Below, piece after piece: positions 53,665 to 64,000 of a stretch of DNA of 64,000 bases (positions are counted from its first letter, which is position 1; the number at the start of each line of letters is the position of its first letter). The notes beneath the pieces were generated by a model. That model made no database searches, was not told the origin of the DNA, and saw only the letters and a list, made by a program, of their open reading frames with translations. The stretch is taken from the NCBI GenBank assembly GCA_029204225.1, contig CM055110.1, positions 44,520,749-44,584,748 of the forward strand, read 5' to 3'. Origin of the DNA: Diphasiastrum complanatum (taxonomy: Eukaryota > Streptophyta > Lycopodiopsida > Lycopodiales > Lycopodiaceae). Position numbers and translations under genes: made by a program.

Positions 53665-53970
53665 CATTTGTTGCTTGTTCAAATTTACTTGTATTTCTGT
53701 AGATTTTGCATCTATCCCCTTTCTGGAAGTGTCACAAAACACTTAGCCGCTCCAGATGGCCGGAGGGCAAAAAGCCGACAATGTCGGAAATTTCAGCGAC
53801 AGTGTCGGATTTTTCGCCTGTGGAAATTATTGAGTAAAAATGCAGACGTGACAACACGAGTAAAAATGCAAACTTGTTTTGCCAATAGTTCTGCAGGAAG
53901 GTAATAAACAAATCCTCATTACTAATTGAATTTCAAGGAAATTCCAACAACCGTAGTGGTGCTTGGCGGT

Positions 53971-54077
53971 TTGCCTTAGCACGTAGAAAACCGTAGCGTT
54001 GTAGTTCCCTTGGTCCTCATAGTTTTGACTTCGCAGTGCTTAACGACTTGTTGCCTTAGCACATAGAAAATCGTAAC
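53971..54077. repeat. 27-bp direct repeat, period 80
   Basis: TTGCCTTAGCAC(G/A)TAGAAAA followed by (C/T)CGTA is present at 53971-53997 and 54051-54077. Confidence 0.8.
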
Positions 54078-55315
54078 TGCTGCCTTTGGTATGTTGCGGT
54101 TTTGTTGCTGACTGCATTTGGACCGCATTTGAACCAAAAAAAAAAAAGGTCCAAATGATGTTGAAGAGATTAAAGGTGGCCACGCCTTCAATGTACTTCA
54201 GATTCTTGACATTCGAATGTTGAAATCATGATTGGTTACCTTTTTATCCGGATTATGGACTATGTGCAGAATCCCGTGTATTTTATCAGGTGAAAGTCTG
54301 CACCCAAAAATAGACTGGTTTTGCAGGTCTACGTCTGTGTTCAAAAACACGACAAAAAATGTAGGTAGCAAAACAGATATTCATAATTCTTGCAAGTATC
54401 AGATGAGCAGACAATAAACCAAGATAGGTATGATCCTAGATCAATGATAAAAAAATATGTAGGAAGAGTGTTGAATAGATTGTTTCACCAAGGAGAAAAC
54501 TGGGAGATTAATTTCCAATAGTCCCCCTTAAGGTCATGATTGGTGCCTTGGTGCCTTTATCAGGTTTAGCAGGTTAAAGAATTTGTGATGCTTGATCTTG
54601 GGAAGTGCTTTGGTGAAGATGTCTGCAACCATTTCTATTGTGGAACAATATTGAAGAATCACTTGTTTTGAAAAAACCTTTTTTCTAATAATATGATTTT
54701 GGATTGCTATGCGCTTGGACTTGCCATGAAATCTGGGATTCAAAGACAGTGAAATACAGCTCAAATTGTCACACAGATTGGTGGTAGCATTGGACTAAGT
54801 GTGATGTAAATCATGAAGTAACAGTCTGATCCATATAGCTTCTTTTGAAGCTTGACATGCTGCAATGTACTCTGCCTCCATTGAAGAAAGTGCAACTGAT
54901 TGACATCCATTTGATGCATCTAGAGGTCTTTCGTCGTTGCTAACGCAATCAGAGTCCTGATTGACTGCATTTTGACAACAAGATCAAAAATCTCTTGGTA
55001 ATTCACTCCTTGGACTTGAGTGAATCCTTTCGCCACTAGCCATGCTTTCTAAATTTTAGCGATGGAACTATCAAAGTTGATCTTCTTCTTGAAGATCCAC
55101 TTGGTATCTATAACTCTTTTGTGAGTGGGAAAGTCGACCAGTGTCAAAAGTGAGTTGTACTTGTTTTCCAGTGCTTCTTGCCACTTCACAACATCCTTAG
55201 AGTTAGGTACTTCGGCCAGGGTCTCTGGTTCTTCTGATGAAGTCCAGAATAATTGAGGTGTGTTTTCACAAATGAAGTCAAGAAGTCCTCCTAATCCAAA
55301 GGTAGTGCCTCCAAA

Positions 55316-56345
55316 GGTCCTCCAAGTAACCTGCAAGCTCCAAGATGCTCCCCAACTTCAAGCTAGGATGCCTCCGCCTACAAGTAAGGATCTTCAAGCC
55401 TCCATGGATCTCTCCTCCACCCATGTCCCTAATCTTAATCACAAAGGTACATAACAAGTGGCCTCAAGTATTCGCCACCCAACCATAGCTAGCTAGCACA
55501 TGCAATCCTGCAACTTGGCTAATCTAGCACCCCCTTGCTAACCAATAACTAATCACAAACATACCACCACAAACCATAGCATACTTAAGATCCAAACCCT
55601 ACTTATGTCCCATACCATAAGCAAGATCCAAATCCTAAAAGCACACTACACACAAGAAAACACTCTATACACTGGTAGCCACCTAGAGCATAAGCATAGC
55701 AAACAAAAGAGATCTCTCCCCCTCTCTATGGGCGTTCTCCTCCCCTCATATAGATGGCAAATGGCACCCTCCAATACACTATGGAGTTCCATGCACAACC
55801 AATGAGAAAGAGAGGGGCCTAGGGGAGTTAAAGAACCTTCATAGGCTTATGGAAGGTCAAGAGACTTCTTCCATAACTTATGACTCTTTGAATGCCTTGC
55901 TTGTGGGAATTGGGAACTCAATGGACACCTTGGAAGTGTGTCCTCCTACTAGGCCCCATTGCCCAAGTTGTGCTTGTATACTTTTGGTCCAAGACCAATA
56001 AAGTGATATGGTTCAAGGTTGAGGCCCAAAGTTTAGAGAAATAGCCAAAACACCCACGGTAATGACTTTCTAGCACCTCACTAGGTTGCATACCTCCGAC
56101 CAAGGCATAGACACCTACCTGCCCTTATCCAAGGACACCAATACCTTAATCTAAAGGCACATATCCTTAATCCTAAGGGCACCCCTTATCCAAGGGTAAC
56201 TTGATTCCATACCTCCGACTAAGGTATAGTCACGTGTCTATCCTTATTCAAAGGCACCTATCCTTAATCCTATGGGTACCTCTTATCCAAGGGTAGCTTG
56301 CCATTTAGCCCCCAACACTAAATGGACATATAGGAGTCACTGAAG
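55316..56345. mobile_element. unclassified insert of about 1 kb inside the Copia
   Basis: It separates the RT entry (ends near 55316) from the linker (begins near 56355), which are normally continuous. The right half contains a two-copy tandem repeat with ACCTCCGAC(C/T)AAGG and CTTATCCAAGG words. No coding similarity, and edges are approximate. It could be a solo LTR or a small non-autonomous element. Confidence 0.4.
56090..56305. repeat. tandem repeat with CTTATCCAAGGG words
   Basis: Two units (56090-56208 and 56209-56303) each start CATACCTCCGAC and contain TCCTTAATCCTA and CTTATCCAAGGGTA. Confidence 0.75.
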
Positions 56346-58154
56346 TACTGCTAGCTACATAGGTATGTAACATGTGTACCTCTCAGTAACTGTTCGAGTC
56401 CTTGATGATCTTTGAACAATAGGTTGACCAGGTTGTGATGGTGTTTCTTCTTGAAATTGTTCAAATCTGTTCGAGCTAGCCAGGTCTGGTCTGACGACTG
56501 GTGCAGTTGGCTGCTCGACTTCCATAGTTGTTGCTATAGGTTCTGTAGAAGGAACATCACAAGTGGAAGATTCTATGTTGTGTAAGATAGGATGAAATGA
56601 CACAACATCATCTGTCAATGGCTGTTTGAAGTCATATAATGTATCTTCTTTGAAGGCCACATCCCTAGAAACAAATGCTATATTGGTGGATGGATCATAA
56701 ACTTTATAAGCTTTATGCTCATTAGGATAGCCAATGAAGATGCATTTATTTGACCTCTCGTCTAGTTTCTTCCTAAGCTTCTTAAAAACATGAACGAAAC
56801 GTATACAACCAAAGATTTCAAGTGCTTGACACTAGGCTTGCATTCGTGCCAAACTTGATAAGGAGTTTTGTTCTTGACAGCTTTGGTGCTGAATCTGTTA
56901 TGAACATAACAAGCGGTGGCAGTAGCTTCTGCCCAAAATTTCACAGGTAAGTGCGATTGGTGTAGCGTTGATGTGGCTGAATTGAGAAGCGTTCGATTTT
57001 TCCTTTCCACAATATTGTTCTACTGAGGCATGTAGGGAGTTGCAAATTGCCTTCAAACGTCATATTTAGCTAGATAGTCTGACATCTCGTTGGAGATGTA
57101 TTCGCCGCCACCATCTGTTCGGAGTGCTTTCACCTTTGCAAATGTTTGGGTCTAAGCCATGGCCTTGAACTTCTTGAAACATTCAAAGGCTTCTGATTTG
57201 TGCTTAATGAACATGATTGTAGACCATCTAGAGTAATCATCTATGAAGGTGATAAAATAAATGCTTCTCTTAAAGATGGAGTTGGCATTGGACCACAAAG
57301 GTCGCTATGTACAAGATCTAATACATGTTTTGTTTTGATGGAATGTGATTTAGGAAATTTGCTTCTAGAGTGTTTGCCATAGATGCAGGATTCACAGAAA
57401 GATGATTTCCTATCAATGAAAGAGGGAAATACAATCTATCAACTAAATTATTACAATGCATGTAAGAAAGTGATCTTGTATTCACATGTCTAAATCGACT
57501 ATGCCACTGAACAACATGATCGTTTACATCACATATAAATTTTCGACCCTAGTGCAGGTATTCAGAATTGTATCTTCATCGAAGATTGTACACTATTCGG
57601 ATGAGAAGGTAACAGTGTAGCCCTCGTCAGTTATCTTGGAGATTGACAACAGGTTGTTAGATAACTGCGGCACATGAAGAACGTTGGGAACAAAGATAAA
57701 AAGATTGTTTTTGAACACAATCTTGATTGTCCCTTTGCCTTCAACGCGGATGGTGCTTGAATCTCCGATAGACATTCCACACAACGTTGAGATCAAACTT
57801 ACTCCTACCAATGCAACATCCACAATCATGAGCAATTTTTGTCTCCACATTTGAGTAAGTGGATTCAAAAATTGTCCTACTCCAAGTGATTTGACATAAA
57901 ATAAAGCTAGGATCACAAAGATCCACTTTCTACACTTGAAAATGCTTGATTTGAGATAGAAACCACTCCACTCCACATATAATTGATGGCGCCCTCAAAT
58001 ACACCTCTAGATTTAGAAAATCCGCCAACTTTAGCTTGTAACTTGATCTGATACCATGTAAAAAAATAAGATCCAAATGACCTAATTATGTCCCTTTGAT
58101 CTTTGGCAAATTTGGAGATGTCATTAACATTTAGATATGATATTCTATTGTGTA

Positions 58155-58246
58155 TGTCCGTAAAACAACTGTACAATAGTAGTACTCACATGTGTGAATT
58201 TATACACACGTGTTTGTCCGTACAACAGCTGTACATAGTAGTACTC
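58155..58246. repeat. 33-bp direct repeats around a hairpin
   Basis: 58155-58187 and 58215-58246 share TGTCCGTA(A/C)AACA(A/G)CTGTACA and TAGTAGTACTC. The 27-bp spacer contains ACATGTGTG and CACACGTGT, which can pair. It probably lies within the 5' LTR of the Copia at 54534-58064. Confidence 0.85.
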
Positions 58247-59022
58247 TACTCAACTTCTATTGATGAGAGAAAAATAGTGTCATGCTTCTTACTAGACCAT
58301 GAGAAACAGCCATTTTCAAAATTGAAAGCATACCCAGTAGTTGACTTTCTATCGTCTATATTGCCAGCCCAATCGGCATCAACATAACCTTATAAGCCAA
58401 GGTTGGGTGTGCCCTTCACGTACTTCAAAATCCTTTTTGCTGCTTTTCAATGATCCAAAGTAGGTGATGACATGAATTGACAAATCAAGCTCACAACATA
58501 GCAAATATCAGGACGAGTAGTTGTAAAATAAACCAAACTTCCAACTAGTTGACGAAATAGTGTAGCGTCAACTTGACCACTATCATTAATACGAGACAAC
58601 TTTTTACCAGCTTCACACATTCTATCCTGTGGAATCTCTCTAGAATCTCACGAACATATTTGCTTTTACATAGACTTATGTCATTGCCATTCTGCCATAC
58701 TTCAACCCCTAAGCAATAATGCATAAGATCTAAATCTGTCATCTCAAATTGCTTGCACAAATTGGCTTTGATAGAGTGAATGAGATTCTCATCATTGCGA
58801 AATTATATCATCAACATATAGCACAACCAAGGCAAGGTTATCATTGTTTATAAGAACATAAAGATTTGGATATGAACTTGTTCTCATAAACTCATGAGAG
58901 AGAAAGTAATGATCAATACGTACATACCATGCACATGACGCTTGCTTGAGACCATAAAGTTCTTTGTGTAGCCAATGGTCCCAAGGCCTTTTAGAAAAAC
59001 TAAACCAAGTCCAGTAGTTCAT
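58247..59022 (-). pseudogene. Copia RT/RNase H fragment
   Basis: 58792-59022 reads LHKELYGLKQASCAWYVRID and LVVLYVDDIIS, with the RT catalytic YVDD. 58545-58760 continues with FEMTDLDLMHYCLGVEVWQ and KYVREILERF. 58250-58490 has the RNase H start (DRKSTTGYAF, KKHDTIFLSSIEVE) and breaks off at the usual LSSxEAEY, exactly where the repeat-bearing LTR-like sequence begins. This suggests the 54.5-58 kb element inserted here. Confidence 0.75.
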
Positions 59023-61160
59023 TACTATAATTCCTGCATATAGCTATTTGAAAACTTTCTGCTTTCCTAGGACTAACAACTCCAAACAATCATGACTTTT
59101 ATCTCTACTTAACTATAAAATACAGGTTTCAAACATAAGCAAGGAAAAAAATCATCGATTGTTTTTTAGAGAGTAAACAGTTTCAGGGAAGTGATTGCTC
59201 TCTCATACAATCTTAGTTTTACTTTTTACTCAATATTAGAGAATTAGCATAACTGCAATTCCAATCTATATTCCTAAGTATGCAGGTTCACAAGAGGGTT
59301 TGTATGGAGAAAGCCTCTGATCCTCAACAACAATCACTAGAATCATGTTTCTAATTACTAACAATTCATACCAACTGGATAAATCGATTTAAAATCAATC
59401 TATCAATGAACATAAGCTAGATAACATGATTCAAGACATTATGGACTTATGCATGTTATCCTAACCTTAAATGAGCAGAATCAAGCAATTAGACAAGCAA
59501 TAGGATCTACCCAAGCAGATTATTCTACATCATTAGAAGAGCACTCTACAACCAATTTTGGTAGTCATACTCCAACCGGGAATTAGTAAATCCAAGTCCA
59601 AATTTCCCTTTTAAAAACATCACTCCAATCCAAGACATGAATCCAAGAACTTTCCACTTCCAATATGATGAAATCTTGAGCTATATATAGTGCATCAATT
59701 TGTTCATTGTAAAGCACAATATAGAAGGTATGCATATTTTTGAGATGACTACCATGTCACTCTACCACCACAACTTCACAAGTGCGAGTCCAGAACGACT
59801 GAATTTCATGTAGGAGACACACTTTTCTAGAGGTAATTGCAAAATGCATGTTAGGCTTCGCATGCCCTCAGAGAGACATCACAGTTAGTCTATAACAGTC
59901 CCTAAGACTTGGTAGGTGCCATGTGAAAATATGGGATTGGACCCAAAATATATACAATGAATAAAACTCAACAACCAAATCTGCTGAAGTTGTTATTTGG
60001 TAACCTTCGATTGATAGTTTAGGTCTGTTCAACACTGATTCAACAATACATGTATGTTTGTAGATGGTCTTTGACACTGTCTCGACAATGTGAGTAAAGT
60101 TGTAGAGTAAGTAGAGTCAACATTACATAATGACTCAAAAAATGAAATCCAACACTCCCCCCGTAATGTGAACTTATAAAAATTGAGGTATGAAGTGGTG
60201 CATCTTGCTAAATTTAGAAGGATTGTCGACTGCTAACACTTTAGTAAATATCCACTATTATGAACTCCGTTCTGCAAAAGATCATGTGCTATGATCCTAC
60301 TATGTTGGTTATAGATTAAGTCATATCTCTACTTCTTGAATTGCTCTCACTCTCTCTTGTGATCTCTGATTCTAAGGAATTAGAAAGTTTAATACAATGG
60401 AGTTCACATAGGAACTCTGATTCACACTTCTTGATCTCTCGATCTCACTTCAAGCGTCCTCTCCTCGTCTATTATTGTGAAAGTATAGTACTTTTTGGAC
60501 CATAAATGGATCTTAAAATATCCACAAGAGTGATTTTGTACTTGCTTAACAATCTATCAAAAAACTAGTCACCAAAATGTTGATCTAGATTGGCAATTTG
60601 ACAAACGACAAGCATTGATAATTAAATCATTGAACATAAACACAAATCCGAGTTGCACTTGTGAAGAGCAGCCTGATGTACAGCCTATAGATAGTGTTTG
60701 AAGTACAATAAGTCTTGGTTTCATTTGGATCACAATAAATCAATGTACATGGAGAGCAAGCTCGAGATTGCCATTGAGCACCAAAAGTAATCTATCTCCT
60801 CACTATGGGAGCTTCAAATACATAGCAAAAGTGACTTCCTTTGTAAAATTAGGTGAATTTCCAGCATGTAATAAGGAAGTTAACTTAGCCTTTTTGTCCT
60901 AAAATGAAACCCTAGCCTATTTCCTAGAGTCATGCTTGGTAGGTAGCTAGTTGGTCAAAATCTCATCATAAATCAAGGTGTAGATTCTACAAAGTAGGGA
61001 TCTCTACCAAATAGACTCAACCATCTCTTTTGACTCAACCTAACCTACATTAGGAGTGGGTTGCCAAGTGTCATTTTGGCCATACATGTGTGGAACCCAA
61101 TTATACACAAAAATATACAATATGCTACATGGCTAGATTTGCCAATGTTGGCAATTTTTC
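59023..61160. other. intergenic, possible LTR remnant only
   Basis: GTAATGTG-side sequence at 60145-60166 reads ACGGGGGGAGTGTTGG on the minus strand, a plausible polypurine tract followed by a TGTTGG LTR start. No partner LTR was found. Otherwise AT-rich and unrecognised. Confidence 0.35.
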
Positions 61161-61164
61161 ATAC

Positions 61165-62230
61165 TCCTCCTCAAATCTAGCCTTGGAACTTATGATACTT
61201 CCATCAATCACTCCAATTGAAGATCTAAGCTTGACAAATGATTTTTAGGTAAAGATTTAGTAAACAAATCAGACAAGCAACTTGATGATGGCACATGTTG
61301 GAGCTTGATTTCTTTGGCTTGCACTTTCTCCCTCACAAAATGATGAGCAATCTTGATGGGCTTGCTCTTTGCATGGAATGTAGGATTAGTGGCAAATGAT
61401 TGGGCTGATTGGTTGTCACAATAGATGATTGGGATCTCCCCCTTAATGACATGTAGCTCCACCAATAGCCTTTTGAGCCACAAGACCTCTTTGCATGTTG
61501 ATGTCAAGGCCTTGTATTCGGATTCTGTGGAAGATAAGGAGATTGTATCTTGCTTTTTGGAAAGCCATGATATTACTCCATCACATAGAAAGGTGGGAAA
61601 ATGCACTTATTTACTTCCTATCCACTTTGTCACCTACAAATCCGAGTCAGTATAGGCTCTTAAGCCAATATTAGTCCCTCATATGCCAAAACTTTTAGTA
61701 AATGAGATATATATAAGAACTCTTTTGGCCATCTTCCAATGTGAAACTAAAGAACTTTGCATGAATTGGCTCAACTTTCCAACACTATAACTAAAATTGG
61801 GTCTAGTTATAGTCAAATATATTAAGGAGCCCTTCTATATAAACTGATATCCTCAAAGGATGCTTCATCACCATCAATAGATGCTTTTGCATGTTGCTCC
61901 ATGGAGTCTCAATGCCTTTACAATTCTTCATTCCAAATCTATCTAGGATGGATGTAGCATACTTAGATTGACAAATGAGACTAAAATAACATCCTCTTAT
62001 GACTTATGTTCCTAGAATGAAGCTTAATAGGCCGAGATCTACCATTTTAAACTCTTTTGCCAATGCAACTCTTATATCTCTTATTCCATCAAGATCATTA
62101 CCACTCAAAAATAATGTCATCTACATACAGAACAAGAATAATTATCTTGCCATCATGAATCTTATGTGCAATGATGGATCATAAGCACTCAACACAAGTT
62201 GATGGAAATAAGAAAAGAGTTTAGCCTAGA
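61165..62230 (-). pseudogene. Copia RT and RNase H fragment
   Basis: RT at 61620-62230 is broken but recognisable: a YVDD-type stretch near 62105-62135, KEFKMVDLGLLSFILGT and QSKYATSILDRFGMKNC. RNase H at 61208-61606 is open for 132 codons: WLSKKQDTISLSSTESEYKA, YCDNQSAQSFATNPTFHAKS, HHFVREKV and SDLFTKSLPKNH, so the acidic active-site positions are largely present. A polypurine tract TGAGGAGGAG near 61160-61172 marks the start of a 3' LTR. Confidence 0.8.
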
Positions 62231-62479
62231 ATGCTGCTAATTATATAGACATGGCTAACTGTTCAAAAAAATACTTAATTTGTACATTGCAATTAGGATT
62301 AAGGCACTACGTGTTGTTGACAGTCACCTTCGGACATTGTCTGATTCATTGGAGATTCTGTCCTAGCGTGACACTATGTACTTGTTGATCCGTCGATAGT
62401 TGGATTACGGTTGATTGTTTGAGGATGGCCGCATTGACATTGGCGTCATGGGACCGCCACCAGTTTTGGTGAGGGATAC

Positions 62480-63200
62480 TGTTGGAGGGCTTGCGGATCT
62501 CAAGACAACCCTAACCCTAGTTAATAAGTGAGAGGGATTTGGCACTTTGCATGTGTAAGTCCAACCCGATGATCACATAGTTATTTGATTAGTTAAAAGC
62601 TAATATAAGGACTGTAGGCCTTTTTGTGAGAATTAAATGTCGCAAGGCCTAATAGTCAAGTTATGTGAATAAAAAAAGTTTTTTCCCAAATTTCAAATTT
62701 CAAATAATAACCTAAACCTGTTGTCCCAACAGATTGGTATCATAGCCTCGTTTTGTATACACTAGATTCTTGAGATCAAAAGAACCTAAAGAGGTTCATA
62801 TTTCAGAGCTAGTTTATAATTGATTTGTGTACAATTTCTATTCTTCGATCTTTATGGAAGGATCAACCTCAGAAATCCGATTGATCAATAAGTTTAACGG
62901 AGATGATTTCCACATGTGGAAAATTCAAGACTAGGATGATATTGATAGGAACTATGGAGATACGTCAATGGTTCAATAGGTAGACGGGACTGAACCAGGA
63001 ACTACCTATCATATGGGAAGCAAAGGATGGCAAAGCACTTGCCATCGTATCTCTAAATCTGAAGGATACTCAAATAGCTCATGTATCAAATTGTTCCACC
63101 TCGAAAGAAGCATGGGATACCTCAACAAAACATGAACCTCATAACAAAAATGAAGACATGTTTCAGCAGAACGTCTGCTAATTTTATAAGTTTGGAGCCT
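62480..63200 (+). mobile_element. Copia 5' LTR, primer-binding site and gag start
   Basis: An LTR-like segment 62480-62731 begins TGTTGGAGGG and ends CCCAACA (252 bp). TGGTATCATAGCC at 62735-62747 is the initiator tRNA-Met site with one mismatch. The gag ATG is at 62854 (MEGSTSEIRLINKFNG, DDFHMWKIQ) with a stop at 62932. Further gag-like pieces (SNCSTSKEAWDTSTKHEP near 63085-63140) lie in other frames. No pol follows in the window; the 3' LTR was not found. Confidence 0.65.
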
Positions 63201-64000
63201 ACCTCTCTTCTTCATTTGCCATTTTGCTCTTCTCTTCACTTTTCTCAGCCCCTTGCAGCAGTCACTTCTAAGGCATTGAATGTTGATTTAACATTTTAGC
63301 ATGTGCTAGAAAAGTATCCTCATGCCTATTACTTTTTGGCATATGGTTCTTTAAATGCTTGAATCACAAAAATCTACCATTAAGGGCTTCAACCTTGCTT
63401 TTGCATTAAACTTGATTTGGCCTTTTTGGCATGTGGCTAATAGAAGTTTGCCTCATAAACTAGTGACATGTGATTTTTTTTTCTCTAATGAAGCCCCAAC
63501 TTTGATTTTGATCCCCCTTTGGCATTTATGATCATTTGATTTTCCCAATGTGGCTATAAGGAGGCCCCATGGCTAATTCTCTAGCTTTTGGTCCTTTGCA
63601 CATTGGTCATGCTCTCTTTTTCCCTTTTCTTTGACATTGGTCCCTTTGATATTGCACTTTGTATACCACATTTACCTTAGCCATTTGATTTTCAACTTGC
63701 AAATTCCACAATTTTGGTGACAGAGACCCCCACTTCCCACTGAGCAACAACATGAAAACAGAGGACTTCAGTTTTTATATTAGTATTAAAAGTCACAAAA
63801 CATTGCAAGAGTTTGGCATAATAGCCGAAACTATACTTATAGGCAATTTTTTAAAGGCCGTCAAAAATTTTAAAGGCCAGTTCTAAGGCCATAATTTCCT
63901 CTAGCCACATTATGGGAGGGCTGGGACCCCTAACTATTGACAATTTCCAGCCATTTTTACATTGAAATTGTGCGGCTTTTACATGCCGATTTACATATCA
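63201..64000. other. intergenic, nothing recognised
   Basis: Contains several TTTGGCAT(A/G)TGG words but no coding similarity or LTR end. Confidence 0.4.

Larger units (their letters stand above)
54534..58064 (-). mobile_element. internally deleted Copia with a foreign insert
   Basis: The primer-binding-site-like TGGTATCAGATC (58053-58064, minus) follows an ACA LTR end. Protease comes almost at once (57593-57976: FVPNVLHVPQLSNNLLSISK), so gag is missing. Integrase is at 56762-57560 (ERKNRTLLNSATSTLHQS, FWAEATATACYVHNRF). A linker lies at 56355-56660 and an RT entry at 55049-55336 (KWQEALENKYNSL, DTKWIFKKK). Near 54900 MHQMDV is joined to an RNase H tail (SSMEAEY-like, then ADIFTKALPKIKHHKFF at 54560-54620), deleting the RT core including YVDD. 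A polypurine tract AAGGGGGAC is near 54521-54530. Dead copy. Confidence 0.82.

Noticed and set aside
52880-54077. CRISPR-like array
   Set aside because: Repeats are few, variable and irregularly spaced, and the genome is eukaryotic.
1-64000. A bacterial or phage-type gene system
   Set aside because: The only long coding blocks are retroelement proteins and a spliced NAA15; no operons or ribosome-binding sites.

Overview
This window looks like nuclear DNA of a land plant with a large, AT-rich, transposon-laden genome. The evidence is one intron-rich eukaryotic housekeeping gene, Copia retrotransposons primed from initiator tRNA-Met, an L1-like LINE family and a tRNA-derived SINE. Very long introns filled with retroelements fit a fern or gymnosperm, but the sequence does not settle the taxon. 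I found no rRNA, tRNA, CRISPR, organelle or bacterial features.

The only host protein-coding gene I can support is NAA15, the ribosome-anchoring auxiliary subunit of the NatA N-terminal acetyltransferase. It lies on the minus strand from 49447 (ATG) to 7642 (stop). I assembled 26 coding exons by hand. They join in one frame of 2739 nt (912 aa plus stop), so only about 6.5% of the 41.8 kb span is coding. All introns are GT-AG except intron 8, which is GC-AG. A telo-box motif lies about 1.1 kb upstream of the ATG, and an AATAAA lies 65 nt past the stop.

Layout: 1-2712, decayed Copia on the minus strand, cut by the window edge. 3280-4504, plus-strand gag remnant with a perfect 26-bp hairpin. 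4841-7641, featureless 3' flank. 7642-49447, NAA15. Its intron 24 (9.35 kb) holds a Copia element with intact LTRs and a 5-bp target duplication, inserted into an older gag/protease retroelement, plus a LINE ORF1 remnant. Its intron 1 (8.4 kb) holds a decayed LINE interrupted by a deleted Copia of the same non-autonomous family. The other introns hold a SINE, several arrays of short self-complementary motifs, and two tandem copies of exon tails. 49448-51270, 5' flank with microsatellite and telo-boxes. 51270-64000, an intergenic cluster of nested, internally deleted Copia fragments, one of them with a repeat-rich presumed LTR.

The most unusual signal is a set of intronic and LTR segments, each built from its own short, repeated, self-complementary word: GCGTCCG at 30.5 kb, GGAAC/GTTCC at 21 kb, GAAACG at 34.8 kb, TTCGCGA at 52.3 kb. 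They share an architecture but not a sequence. The second is a Copia family whose copies in introns 1 and 24 appear to share the same internal deletion, which suggests it spread in its deleted form.
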